NCBI GenBank assembly: GCA_902651635.1
Contig: CACRSC010001923.1
Coordinates: 67,072 to 131,071, forward strand
Direction: 5' to 3'
DNA length: 64,000 nucleotides
Source: Mastigamoeba balamuthi
Taxonomy: Eukaryota; Evosea; Mastigamoebida; Mastigamoebidae
Below, one piece after another: positions 10,020 to 21,461 of this stretch (position 1 is its first letter; every line of letters starts with the position of its first letter). The position numbers and the translations under genes were made by a program. The notes under the pieces were generated by a model. The model did no database searches and was not told the DNA's origin. It was given only the letters and a program-made list of their open reading frames with translations.

Positions 10020-12774
10020 TCAGGGCGGGGCAGTGGCGAAGGCCGGCAGTCGTGGGCGTCTTGTGGCGTCGGCTGCCCTGCACAGCCGCAGGCGCACGGC
10101 CACCGCAGCCGCAGCCCCCGCCCTGCCCACCAGCTCGGGCAGCAGCACAGGCGGCACAGGCGCCTCGGGGGCAGCGCACGGCGCCTTGGCAGCGGCAGCG
10201 GCGAGCAGAGCAGGCAGCGGGCCCCTGCGCATGCGCTTGGGCGGCCTCTGCCACTCGCACGGCTCCTCTTCCTCCTCCCCCTCGTGCGCCCGCGTCCTCC
10301 CCGCTGGCTCCTCCAAGGCCAAGGGCTCGGCAGCAGCAGNCCGTACGCGATCTGCGGGGGGAGGGGGGCACAAAGGGGGTGGGCGTGTGCGCACCCGAGC
10401 CAATTGATTTCTCTCTTCTTCACAAAGAAAAAGGAAGGCGCTGCTGAACCACTCGATGGTCGTCAAGGGTGATAGCGCCGAGAGGCCCAAACACCCGAGC
10501 AAATTGATTGCTTCTTCACAGAGACAGAATGCAAGGCGCTGCTCACGAGTGGACCAAAGGCAAATCAATTGTCGCCAAAGGTGAGAGCACCGCAAGGCCC
10601 AAACACCCGAGCAACTTGCTTCGCACAGTGGACCAAGCAAGGAATAAAGAGCACACTGGACCAATCAAATGTTCACTGCAAGAGAACCGCAAGGCCCCCA
10701 AAACCCGAGTCCAATTGATTGCTTCTTCGCACAGCGGGCCAAGCAAGGAATAAAAGAGCACTGGACCAATCAATTGTTCGCCACGAGAGAATCGCAAGGC
10801 CCACAGCCGCGAACAAAGGAGCGACCCGGAGCAACAGGGGCTGCACCCACAACCAAGCCCCCGAGTGGCGGAGATGAGGTGGCGCACGGTGGCGACGACG
10901 ACCTGGACGGCGTCGGCGAGGAACGAGTCGTGCGTGTGCTTCTTGGCGGCGGCGCTGAGCGTCGAGTTGTAGGGCAGCGCTGCGACGGAGCGGTTGCGGA
11001 GCACGGCGCAGAGGTCGTCGGTCTCCTGGATCGTCGGCGTGTAGACGATGGCCGGCAGCGCCCCGGGCAGGCAGAGCACCCCGCCCACGTCCGCGGCCGC
11101 TGACCCGCTCTTGCGCCGCACGCTGTAGAACAGGTTCTCGCGCGCAAACGACCCCACCAGCAGCAGCGGGTCCCTGCGCCCAGCACACAGCGGGAGTCAA
11201 TTGATACATACAGGGGAATAAAGGGGCATAGGAATCAACTGAATGCGCTCGGAGAGCCAAAAAGGAGCATGGGCTCCAAATAAATGCAATCAGACTCAAA
11301 CGAAACAGGGAGATTGTGGCTCGAAATCAGCGGGGCCGAAATCAATTGAGCGGGGGCACCTGAGGCCGAGCTGTGCGACGATGTCGCGCTGGACGTCGGG
11401 CGTTGCGGTGGCGGTGACGGCGACGAGGGGCACGGAGGGGAAGTGGCCGCGGATGGCGCCCAGCATGCGGTACTCGGGGCGGAACTCGTGGCCCCACTCG
11501 CTGACGCAGTGCGCCTCGTCCACCGCGAACAGCGCCAGCCCTGCCTCCCCGTACCTCGCCCGCAGCTCGTCCAGCCACCCCACCACCCGCTCCGGCGTCA
11601 CGTACACCTGCAATCACCCCCCGCGTTTCCCGTCATTTCCAGATACATATGTCATTTCCAGATCCAAATCCAGAAATAATCATTTCAAGATCCTGTGCGA
11701 GGCCCCACCGCCGGCGGCCACCGGGGGCGGCGGGACACCTCCCTCAGGGGCAACCACTGTGCGCGAAGCACTGGCCCACCCAGCCGGCGCCCTTGCAGGC
11801 GCGGGATCGGGAAATGAAGTGGGGGGGGACACAGATCTTGAAAGATCTAGATCTAGAAAAGAATCTGGGAAAGGGGGCGGCGGACGATGCTGTAGTGGCC
11901 TGCGAGGGCGAGCGGGGCGGCCGAGGCGTCCTCGTGGCTCAGGTAGCACGCGCGCACGCCGGCCACGCGCAGGCGCTGCACCTGGTCGTGCATCAGCGAG
12001 ATCAGCGGCGACACCACCACCGCCGGCCGCCCGATCGCCAGCGCCGGCAGCTGTCGCGTCGCTCTCGGATTAGCCAGATCCAGATCTGAATAACTGCAAT
12101 TGGGATTCGGGCTGGCAGGGCGGGGGAGCGTGCGCGCCTGGTAGCAGAGCGACTTGCCCGAGCCCCGTGGCGCTGCACACGAAGCAGGTCGCGGCCGCTG
12201 AGCACGGCGCGCAGGNNNNNNNNNNNNNNNNNGGCAACCACTGTGCGCGAAGCACTGGCCCACCCAGCCGGCGCCCTTGCAGGCGCGGGATCGGGAAATG
12301 AAGTGGGGGGGGACACAGATCTTGAAAGATCTAGATCTAGAAAAGAATCTGGGAAAGGGGGCGGCGGACGATGCTGTAGTGGCCTGCGAGGGCGAGCGGG
12401 GCGGCCGAGGCGTCCTCGTGGCTCAGGTAGCACGCGCGCACGCCGGCCACGCGCAGGCGCTGCACCTGGTCGTGCATCAGCGAGATCAGCGGCGACACCA
12501 CCACCGCCGGCCGCCCGATCGCCAGCGCCGGCAGCTGTCGCGTCGCTCTCGGATTAGCCAGATCCAGATCTGAATAACTGCAATTGGGATTCGGGCTGGC
12601 AGGGCGGGGGAGCGTGCGCGCCTGGTAGCAGAGCGACTTGCCCGAGCCCGTGGCGCTGCACACGAAGCAGTCGCGGCCGCTGAGCACGGCGGCGCAGGCG
12701 GCCGCCTGCTGGGGGCGCAGGGCGCTGTGGCCGAAGACGCGCTTGCAGAGCGCCGCCAGCGCCGTCGCGTCCAT
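10020..12774 (-). CDS. RecQ-family DNA helicase, interrupted by assembly gaps
   Basis: ATP-dependent 3'-5' DNA helicase of the RecQ family, expected in the nucleus in recombination and repair. Exon 1 (12774-12622) carries the RecQ motif 0 region (FGHSALRPQQAAA) and Walker A (SATGSGKSLCYQ). Exon 2 (12534-12370) has motif Ia (VVVSPLISLMHDQV). Exon 3 (11607-11360) has VYVTPERV, the DEAHC box and VAVTATAT. Exon 4 (11173-10888) has RENLFYSVR and motif IV (AIVYTPTIQETDDL). Exon 5 opens at 10351 with IAYG, the expected start of motif V, and is cut at once by the n at 10340. Motifs V/VI and any RQC/HRDC domains are therefore missing from the assembly. After the gap a tail (to 10020) has EGEEEEE and a basic PPKRMRRG, possibly a nuclear signal; its frame is uncertain. 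Intron 1 is GC-AG. Coordinates skip the duplicated contig end at 11749-12215. Confidence 0.85.
10340..10340. other. Assembly gap inside RecQ
   Basis: A single n. The sequence before and after it does not repeat, unlike the other single-n junctions. The RecQ reading stops being alignable at exactly this point, so real sequence is probably missing. Confidence 0.8.
10400..10850. repeat. Diverged tandem repeat in RecQ intron 4
   Basis: About four diverged copies of a unit of about 100 bases, each with a phrase like CAAATTGATTGCTTCTTC and another like CGCAAGGCCCAAACACCCGAG. The repeats lie wholly in the intron 10887-10352 and each carries a CAATTGAT-type core. Confidence 0.7.
11749..12215. repeat. 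Duplicated contig end (copy 1), abutting n-run 12216-12232
   Basis: Direct copy of 12233-12698. Its last 60 bases differ by small indels in homopolymers (cccc versus ccc, agg versus ag), as expected of a low-quality contig end. Best read as an unmerged overlap in RecQ exon 2 and intron 1, not as biology. Confidence 0.85.
12216..12232. other. Assembly gap (17 n)
   Basis: Run of 17 unknown bases between the two copies of the RecQ exon 1-2 region. Confidence 0.99.
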
Positions 12775-15700
12775 CGCACGCGCGCCAGACTATCGGATAT
12801 GCCCTGATATTGTCGGCGAATCTAATCTCCCGCGAGAATCTCGAGTCCACAACAATCCCTCCGCAATTCTGTGAGCAGCTCTCGCTCTGGCCATGAGGCG
12901 ATCCAAACAAAATTAGAAATGGACATATCATTTGTATCATGTAAGTGTTCAGTTGATTTCATCATACCAGAATTTTTCCCCTGGTAATTGGCAGAGCAGA
13001 GATGGCCACTCTGTCATGAAATGCACTGGTAATACCAATGTCATATTTAAGTAAACCTATGAACATACAACTTCGAAATGAAAAATGCAAGAGGGGAATT
13101 TTTCTGGTAAGAGGGATTTTCCCAAGAACTGCTGATCTTAAGCAAAGAACAGGGAATTCTGGTTGCTCTGAATGACTGACTGTGTGCTGTTGGAGGAAGG
13201 GGAATTGTGGCATGAAGAGCTTGTAATTGTTGTGACTGTGCATTAGATATATGTATGATTGTGGCACTACACTGCGAACTGCTGCAAATGTAAGGTGAAA
13301 GAACAAGCAATGTGCACTACTGTCCTTGCCCTGTACAAGGACATGCTCGTGTACTTCAAAGCCATTCTTTCAGTAGTTCTTCCCAACAGATGTTATCTGA
13401 TGAGACTGTGCCTTCAGGAAGGGACAGAGCTGAAAGGAACCCAAGGTCATCACTCCATATCCAGAACCTTCCAAGCTTTTAAGGCAAAGTCCGTCTTATA
13501 GTTTTAACTGAAGAGCTGAAATGTTCAGCAAGAACCTCAGAAACATCAGAGCCAGGGTTGAGCTTCATTTGCTCAAATCAAGCTTACCTGGGCTTACCTT
13601 CGTGGTCCTTTTGCAGAGTCTGATAACTAGGATAAAACACTGGATCATTCAATATTGTGTGAATGGTGTGGTTGCAGGAGGGCCTATTCAGAAAAATTGA
13701 TACATTATTCTCTCTTAGCATTATGGGTGAGCACAGCTCCAGACACTGGCTAGGCATCTGCGTACCCTCTTCGTCATCGTCTGCGAACCACAGGCTGCGC
13801 CATGAGTAGCAGAACAACCCAGGTGGTGTGTAACGGTACCCAGTGCTCAGTGCCTTGGGCTCCTGTGTGCGCACTCTGTTTGCCGATGTTCTGAAGTTTC
13901 TGGCCAAAGTGCCGAAAATAAAGAGATCAACAGACCCCCAGCGCAATATCAACCGTACAGCTTCACCTCTCTTCATCCTGCTTGGCTGTTGAATAGCCGC
14001 TGCAATACGTCAGCGATGACGCCTCTTGGGGTGTGCCACAGCAGCGTTTTTGTTGGCATCTTCTGCGGCAGCGTCTCCACGAATCGGCCTGGCCGCACTT
14101 TGTTTTTCACAAAGGCGATGCCAAGCAAACACACTGCTCGCCTCGAGGCCACTGCTGCAGTCGCCAAGGACTAGCGGCTATGGCGCGGGCGCATACAAAC
14201 GCCCCCGGCGTGTCTCGCAGGAGGATCGCCAGGGGCCGCGCCCGCACAGGACATCACCCAACCTCCAGCCTGCTCCGCGATTCTGTGCGTCCGCGCGCTC
14301 TCTGATCCCCCCTCCCCCAGCCTTTGCCTCCGAAATTCGCCCCCTCTCCGTGCCCCCCAGTGCCCTTCGCCCTTCTGTTTTGCGCACGAGCCCCGATCGG
14401 CATCGTATTTGGAGTTTGAATTGAATCTGCCCGCGCGCGTATGGCTTTGGCGCCCCTTTGTATTCCCCGCTGACCCGTGCGTTCTCGTGCGCAGTGACCT
14501 GAAGGGTGGGAAACCGGCTGTGCTCCATGCATCGGGAACCTCTGGCCCTGCGTCTGCAGGGGCGCTGCCCTACTGCGAAGGCAAGGGGTATGGAGGGTGG
14601 CCGCGGGACCTGCCTGGAGGGGCGCGTCACACCGAGGTCGCGGGGGGATCTCTCAACCGTGTGTGGGGGGGAGATCGTGGCATGGAGGTCCCCGGAGTCT
14701 TCGCCCGCGACGCCCCGCGGCGCTGCGGAGGTCGCGCGGCTCGCCATCTGCCTGTTCAACATGCCGTGCGCTCTGCCTCTCTTTCCCCTTCCTCGCTTCC
14801 TTCTTTTTCCCATCTCTTTCTGTCAATCTGATCAATTGTTATCGCCTCTGTGCGCCACCACTCACGCATTGATCCCTCCGCGCAGGGAGCAAACGGGTGG
14901 TGGGTCCGCAAGGCGAGGGGGATGCGCATGGGCAGCGACTGACGCAGTCCTTCCGTCGACCGGCCAGCGAACGACACACAAACGCACCAACGCCCTGCTC
15001 CTGGCGTGTTGGACAACATCGACGTCGCCCTCATCTGCGCCGCGGCCCTGAGCTCATCGAGTTTCTCGTGCTCTGGTCGTCCTGAACTCGTCGGCGTCTC
15101 GGGACTTGGCCCATCTCGCCCTCGCCTGCCCTCTTTTTTTTCCTGATCGGTTTCTTCCTCACATTTCCCACTCTCGCGCGAGCGCGAGTTGTTTTCTGCA
15201 TCCTCAGCATTGATCCCGGTTCTCATCGTCGCGTTCTCTCGTCGCCGGCACGTCGCGCCGTGGGCTTGCACACGTTCGATTTCGTCCACGTTGCTGTTTC
15301 GGTCGTGCTGTTGTCGTTCTTCGTTGCCTTCGCGTCCTGTCATCCCATTTCGCCCGCTTTATTGTCGGCCGTCGAGCACGTCAGTCATCCCCGAGGCGAC
15401 CAACTGCGACCAGGAAGAGCGCAATAGGCGTGGGGGTTTTCTCGGTGGCCTCTTTCCCCCTGCCTCTGCCCTGCCCTGTCCTGTGCCCACTGCATCCCCA
15501 TCGAGGCCACAGTATCACACAAGCAATACAATGTACTAGTTAGTCTGTTATGGCCATGAACAAATAGTGTAATTTGTCTCTCCCTCCGCTCTACCAGCGC
15601 CTGGGCGTTCAGTGTGGGTGTCGTACAGATTCACATTTATCGGCAACTAGAAAGCTGTGTTGTTGTTTGTTGCCTCTGCACATCTGAATCCCGGTTATCC

Positions 15701-16060
15701 CGGGTATCTCGATTGGGTCTGAGAGGCCCGGTCTGTGCCACACACTGCGGCTAGTGGCTCCTGCAGCAAAGGGAGGGAGAGTGGCCAGACGGTACGCATC
15801 CCTGAGGGATCAGCGTCACGGAGAGACAAATCTTCCTGTTCAGGTGATTCATCGCCTACACCTCAGTATCATCCTTTCCACGAACACAGAATGGCGGTGA
15901 GACTGTCCCAGCTGCAACTTGCGGCACGGCAGGCGATAAGTAGACACTTGTCTTCGCAGGCCCTCCCGCAACCGCGCTAATTACCTGAGGATACCCTTCA
16001 ATGATCTCATCACCAGTGGCTGTGGCTTCCGAGTGCAAATGTTCTGGTGTGCAGCAAATA
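12775..16060. other. Interval without a confident gene
   Basis: 12775-12860, just upstream of the RecQ start, is rich in GATATC and GAATCTCG-type motifs and is a plausible promoter. Minus-strand frames at 13584-13976 (130 codons) and 13973-14167 (64 codons) overlap end to start in different frames and might be exons of one small gene, but nothing in them is recognisable. 14180-15540 is GC-rich with many weak frames on both strands. 15550-16060 is 3' flank of the cyclase gene. Confidence 0.3.
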
Positions 16061-19000
16061 CTACAATTTGCCCTGCAGGACGAACACCTTCTGCAGCCCC
16101 TTGCCCTTGAGCTGCATAGTACGGGGCTCCTCGAAGACGAACTCGTCCCGCGTGAGCTCAGCCGTCCTGAGGTCGCACAGCACTGTCCCTGGCTGCGCCG
16201 CCCCCTTGAGGCGCGCTGCCTGTGGTGACGAGCCAACAACCAGTTCTGCCGTGAGGCAACGAGGCAACAGCGAGGGTGGAAGGGCTCCAAGGGGAGGCAG
16301 GGGCACCATGTTGACCGTGTCGGACCAGATGTCGTAGATCCAGTTGCGCTTCCCGATGATGCCGCCTGCGCACGGCCCCGAGCTGACCCCCACGCGCAGC
16401 TCGGCGCCCTGCGAGCTGCTGCCGAACGCGGTGCCACTCGTAAACTTCTGGAACTCGAGGGCCATCGCCAGCACCGCGTGCGCGTGCCTGGGCGTCTGCT
16501 CGGGTATCCCGCTCGCTGCCACTGCGCCACGCGGCCAGAGAGGCCAGTGAGCGCCTGGGGAAACCTGGGGGGGCACGCACAGTAGACGTCGAGGATGGTC
16601 TTGATCTTGGTCACGCTGTGCTGCTCGGCGATGCCGTCGAGGCCTCCGATGAAGTCGCCCAGGAACGCGGCCACCGCCTCGGGCCGCTCGGCCGTCGCCC
16701 AGTCCTTGAAGCCGCAGAGCTCGCAGAAGAGGATGCTCGTCGCCTCGTGGCTCTCGTGGGGCATCGCCCCCGCCTGCAGCATCCGGAACACGTGCGCCGG
16801 GAACAGCGCCTCGATGATCCCCGTCAGCTTCCTGCCAAGGCGCGGCACCAGAGAGTGCGTGTAAGCGTCAGCGCCGCGCCAGAGGGAGGGCAGGGCCGCG
16901 TGGGTCTCTCGCCTGTGCTGCAGGTCGCGGGTGCGGAGCAGCGCGTTGACCGAGTGGGCGATGTCGCGCAGCTGGTCGTTGCCCGCGAACCGCACGTCGC
17001 CGCCCGCGGCCCGCGAGGTCACGGCGACGATGGCGCGCGACAGGCGCGCGAGGCCCACGAAGACGAGCAGCTCCGTCAGCGCCAGGCTCCCCAGGATCTC
17101 GAAGAGCAGCACGCCGACCCCGATGCCGCACAGCTTCGCGAACAGCGCCCGCTGCTCCGCCACGATGTCGCGCCCGCGCACCGCGAACAGCGGGCAGCCC
17201 ACCCTCCCGCCCTCGCCCTCACGCCCCGCGGCCGCCCGGACGCCGCTCGCCAGGTCGCTGAAGGCTGCGCTCTCGTAGACGGCCGTCGCGTTGAGCAGCG
17301 CGCCGCCGCCCGACGGGCAGGCCACGTAGGCCTCGGCCCCCAGCTCCGCCCGCGGGTCGATCGTCGCGCTCGCCACCTGGCTCCCTGCTCGCGAGGTCAG
17401 CTGCGGTGCCCCCCGCCCGCTGCCCGCCTGCGCACCTCGGACCGGCGACCCCGGGGCCACCGCGGAGCTCCTCCACATGTGCCCGAAGGGCCCTGCGCTG
17501 GCCGCCTCGGCGCGGGGAGCTCCCAGGCACATGGACATCGACTGGGCCATCGAGGGCAGCACGCGCCTCACCTCCCGGAAGAACGCAACCCACCCGGCGG
17601 CCGGCGCGGCGCCGCCCTGCTCCTGCGCCGGGCAGAACGCTGCCAGCCGCACGGCTCCTCTGCGGGCGCGTCAGGACGAGGGGGAGCAGCGGGGATGAGG
17701 GGGCCCCGCACGACTGGGGGTCGACGAGGAGGCCAGTCCCGTTGCGCGCGAGTGGCAGCAGAGAGGAGAGCGCCGCCAGCTCACCCTGCGAGGTGTCGCC
17801 TGGCCGCAGGGCCCAGTGGTCGTAGCTGGCGCTCTGTACCACCGAGCCGTTGGCGGCGAAGAACACCGCGCCGTCGATCGACGACTGCTCGGGCGTGAGG
17901 ACGTTGGCCATGAACGTGGCCCAGTAGACGCGGTCGGCGCCTCCCGCCGCGAGGAACCCGACCGTCTCGTACTGCGGGCGCGCGCTGAGCGTTGAGGCCA
18001 GTGGGGAGCGAGGGGAGCCGCACGTAGATGGCGAGGCTGCAAGTGTAGTGCAGCAGGTCGTCGAGCTCGGCGTGCAGCGCGTAGGACACGCGCGTGAGGT
18101 CCGACGTGGCCCGGTGGTCCATGAGCCGCGCCGTCGTGGCCCCCAGGGACCCGAAGAGGAACCCCACGAACGCGGCGACCGAGACGGCCAGCACGGCCAG
18201 CATCCCCGCGGCCACGCCGAACCGCAGCGACCGCACGGCCCGGCCGCACGGGCCCTCGCGCTTCTCATCGGCCGCGTCGGCCAGCGAGAGGTCGTCCGCG
18301 GCCAGAGCGCTGAGCAGCCCCGTCGACGACATCGTCCGCTCAGAGGCCGCCTCTGTGCGCGGCGTCTCGCGGGCGACGTGCACGAGCCTCCAGACAGCGG
18401 CGCCCGCGTCGGCGGTACAGTGGTCCGAGGGCTCGAACCGGAACAGGGCCCCGCCTCCGTCGCTGGCCTGCAGCTCAGACCGCGTTCTGCTACAACACAG
18501 CGTCTCGCCGGGAGCAGCGGCCTCCTGGATCTGCTGGCTCAGTGTCACTGCGGGGGGAGGGGCGTCAGCGGCGCTGGTGCCCCCAGTCCCGCTCCCTGAG
18601 CGGCCTGCGGTACCCGAGGGGCCCCAGAGCTCGAAGAAGCGCTTCTTCAGGCCGACCATGGCGCTGCTGCAGGGCCCCGTCGCGACGCCGATGCGGAACG
18701 CCAGCGGCTGCTCCGACCCGGCCATCTTCTCGCCGCACAGACTGCGGCACCCGCAGCCCGGTGCGCTCGGGGGTCAGAAATAAGTGCCAGTGGCCCCCCC
18801 TCGTCTCGCATACCTCTGGAACGCCAGCGCAATGAGCGCCACGCTCCGGGCGCAGTTGCGCTCTGTGCTGGCGATGCCGCACGCGACGACTAGGTGGATA
18901 ACGGGACAGCGAGTGAGAGTTGCGTGGAAGGGGAATTCGAGGGCTGGGCCTCCACACTGACCGTAGGCGTCGCCGATGGTCTTGACCTTGGTGGCGCGCT

Positions 19001-20946
19001 CCCTATGCACGGCCTCGTCCATCCTGCTGTACAGCCCGTTGAGGTACTGCGTCACCGTCTCGGGCGACTGCGACGACGACCTGCACGCCATGGAATAAGA
19101 GGGGACGCATGTCGGTGAGTGGCTGGCAGAGCCCGCGGCGAGGAGGGCGCACCAGAGCGTGAAGTTGCAGACGTCGGCAAAGAGGACAGTGGCCTCGGGG
19201 TACGTGAGGCTGTTGGACTCGCCGCGCTTGATGCGGAGGAGCACCTCCTCGGGGAAGATGCTCCGCAGGATGTGCTCCGTCTGCCTGCGCGTGGCCGCCC
19301 CCGTGAGTGCGCAGGGCAGCAGAGCGGGTGCCCGCCCGCACTCTGTCTTGGCCTCAAGTGCCCCGAGGAGGTGGTTGACGGCTCTCGTGACGCTGCGCAG
19401 CTCCGTCCTGCCCGCGATGCTCAGCCGGACCCCCGGGTTCTGCGAGGGCAACTCGGGTGTTCAGGCCAGCCAGCGACCAGACAGCAGCGAGCGGACCACG
19501 TTGGTGGAGACGGCGACGATGCGCCTCGAGAGCCTGACGAGCAGCCGCAGCGCAAAGGCCTCGATGAGCACGTCGATGGTGCACGCGATGACCACCAGCG
19601 CCGCGCAGCACACGGCCACCACGAACGAAGTCGCTGGGGGCCAGCACGCAGTGAGGCAGGCCCTCACACCCTCTGGCATTGCTGCGGGGCAGCGCACCCG
19701 ACTCGATGGTGGGGGCGTCGGCGCGGATGCCGCGCAGAAGGACGCGGACCCTCGGGGCGCCCATCTCGTCGCTGAGGACGAGGCCCGTGCCCAGGTACGT
19801 CCCCTCGGCCCGCTGCTTCGTGGCCGAGCACGCCAGCGGGGCCCCGCGGAACGCAGACGCCGGCGCTGGCACCGATCCCACGGCGTCGCCTGCCAGAGGG
19901 CACGTGAGACCCGAGGGACCCCCGGCGGGAATTGCCTGGCGGCTGCTGCTCCATGCGGATCGGCTGCACGCGCCACAGGGCTGCCAGGCTGCCCAGCGCG
20001 CTCGTGTCCGTCAGCCTGCGGGGCCCCTGCGCGTTAGCAGCGGAAAGATCGGGCACAGGCTCACAGGGCAGCACAGAGGTCCGCTGTCTCGGCGACCTGC
20101 TGCAGCGGCTGGCGCGCGTCCCTGGAGAAGACGAGCCACCCCACGTCTGCGCCCGTGCCGTTGCCCAGGCGGACGTAGTGCGACTGCACGAGCACCGGCG
20201 TGGCCCTGCCCAGCGAGTAGGAGGCGACCTCCGCGTCAGTGGCACTCGAGCCCCCGCTGTGCGCGACGCACGTCTCGGGGATCCAGAAGAGGCCCCTGGC
20301 GACACCCCTGCTCGCCAGCTGCTGCACCACGTCGGCCACCAGCGACGACGACGCGCCCACCAGCGTCCCGTTGGCGCCAATCATGACGCCGTCGAGCGTC
20401 TGCGTTGAAGCGGGGGGGAAGGGGTGAGGGGGAGGTCACCCGCTGCGAGGCCACGGCCCCCCCGCTGGGCGAGCGCACCGTCCCGTCCGGCAGCACCGTG
20501 AAGATGGCCGCGGCCCCCTGGAACGCGAAGCCCAGCGCGAGCAGCCTCCAGGCCTCGCCCCCGGGCACCCGCTGCGCCATGTACTCGTACATGGCGTTCT
20601 ATTCATAGGACCATCGCCCTGGCGGAGTCAATCGACGGACCGACGGCCTCCGACCGGGAGGGGAGAAGCGGACCCAGCGGGCGACGCTCTGCGACTGGAC
20701 GCTCAGGGCGTCGAGCTGCTTGCCGAGGGCCCCCAGCAGCAGGGCGGCCTCCTCGGAGGACTGGCGGCGCTCGAGCGTGCGCAGGTGGCCCCGCGAGGCC
20801 TGCTGCTGGGCCACCGCAGAGGCCGCCACGCAGACGGCCACCACCGCTGCCAGCGCCGCCGCCAGGTGCGCACGCATGTTGCACAGCACCAGGCGGCTGC
20901 CCCGCGTGCCCCGTGCCAATCTGAGCTGCCTCGCCAGGCCTCGCAT
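16061..20946 (-). CDS. Receptor-type twin-domain class III nucleotide cyclase, copy A
   Basis: Multi-exon gene for a large membrane protein likely to make cAMP from ATP. Order: short cytosolic head and TM1 (AAALAAVVAVCVAASAVA), an extracellular sensor-like region, TM2 (CCAALVVIACTIDVLIEAF), a HAMP-like linker and cyclase domain C1. The whole plan then repeats: TM3 (GMLAVLAVSVAAFVGFLFG), sensor, TM4 (GIGVGVLLFEILGSLALTEL), HAMP-like linker and C2. C1 keeps both metal-binding aspartates (LFADVCNFT, KTIGDAYG) but has FELWGPSG where the purine-binding motif belongs. C2 has YDIWSDTVN and the KIKT lysine, the Lys/Asp pair that selects adenine in adenylate cyclases, but has Glu for the first metal Asp (LFCELCGF). 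A C1-C2 composite site, as in animal adenylate cyclases, is therefore inferred. Start 20946 is chosen by comparison with copy B. Internal exon ends are approximate. QTRT2 starts 516 bases away, divergently. Confidence 0.8.
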
Positions 20947-21461
20947 GGTGTCCTCTGCTACTCCGCTCTCTTTCAGAAACAACTGCCGTTTTGCGTATCG
21001 CGGCGAGAACTGAACTGCGGGCCAATGCACTCAGGCTGATGTTCCCTTTTGGGCTCGTCATCGCAATGAGCACCCCCAGGGGTGGGGCGTCTGGGCGGTG
21101 CGTGCCCCGCTGGGGGCGAGCTGAGGACTCGCGCACAGGCCAAGCGGCCCCAAGGGTCGCATGGAGCCGGGGCAGGCAAAGGGCTCCGCAGTAGAAGAGC
21201 TTAGGAATTGCCTCGGCCATTCCCGAACCAGCCAATACATTTTCCCGGCGAAGTAGTGTTGTTACTCAGTTTGACAAAGAAATGCACCGGACGTTTCCCC
21301 CTTTGGATAACAATAAGGTTCCGCAAAATCAACCAGCGATATCCCCGGAGAGATACGCAGATTCTCGGGGGTGGAGATATTTTCCACACTTGGCGTCAGC
21401 AGCAAGCCTACTGAGCGCGCGCGAGCAGCAGAGGCAGAAGCAGCAGCAGGAGCGGGGCAGG
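20947..21461. promoter_or_regulatory. Divergent promoter between cyclase A and QTRT2
   Basis: The only space between two divergent starts (20946 minus, 21462 plus). It holds an AT-richer patch at about 21225-21400 with GATATCC, GAGATAC and GAGATATT motifs similar to those upstream of RecQ and of the aminopeptidase. No TATA box is clear. Confidence 0.4.

Noticed and set aside
14178-15051. Overlapping long frames on both strands (211 codons minus, 181 codons plus)
   Set aside because: No conserved motif, no supported splice joins, biased composition.
16618-17898. 426-codon plus-strand frame opposite cyclase A
   Set aside because: Shadow of the minus-strand cyclase; the same antisense frame appears opposite cyclase B, and the cyclase motifs are in the other strand.
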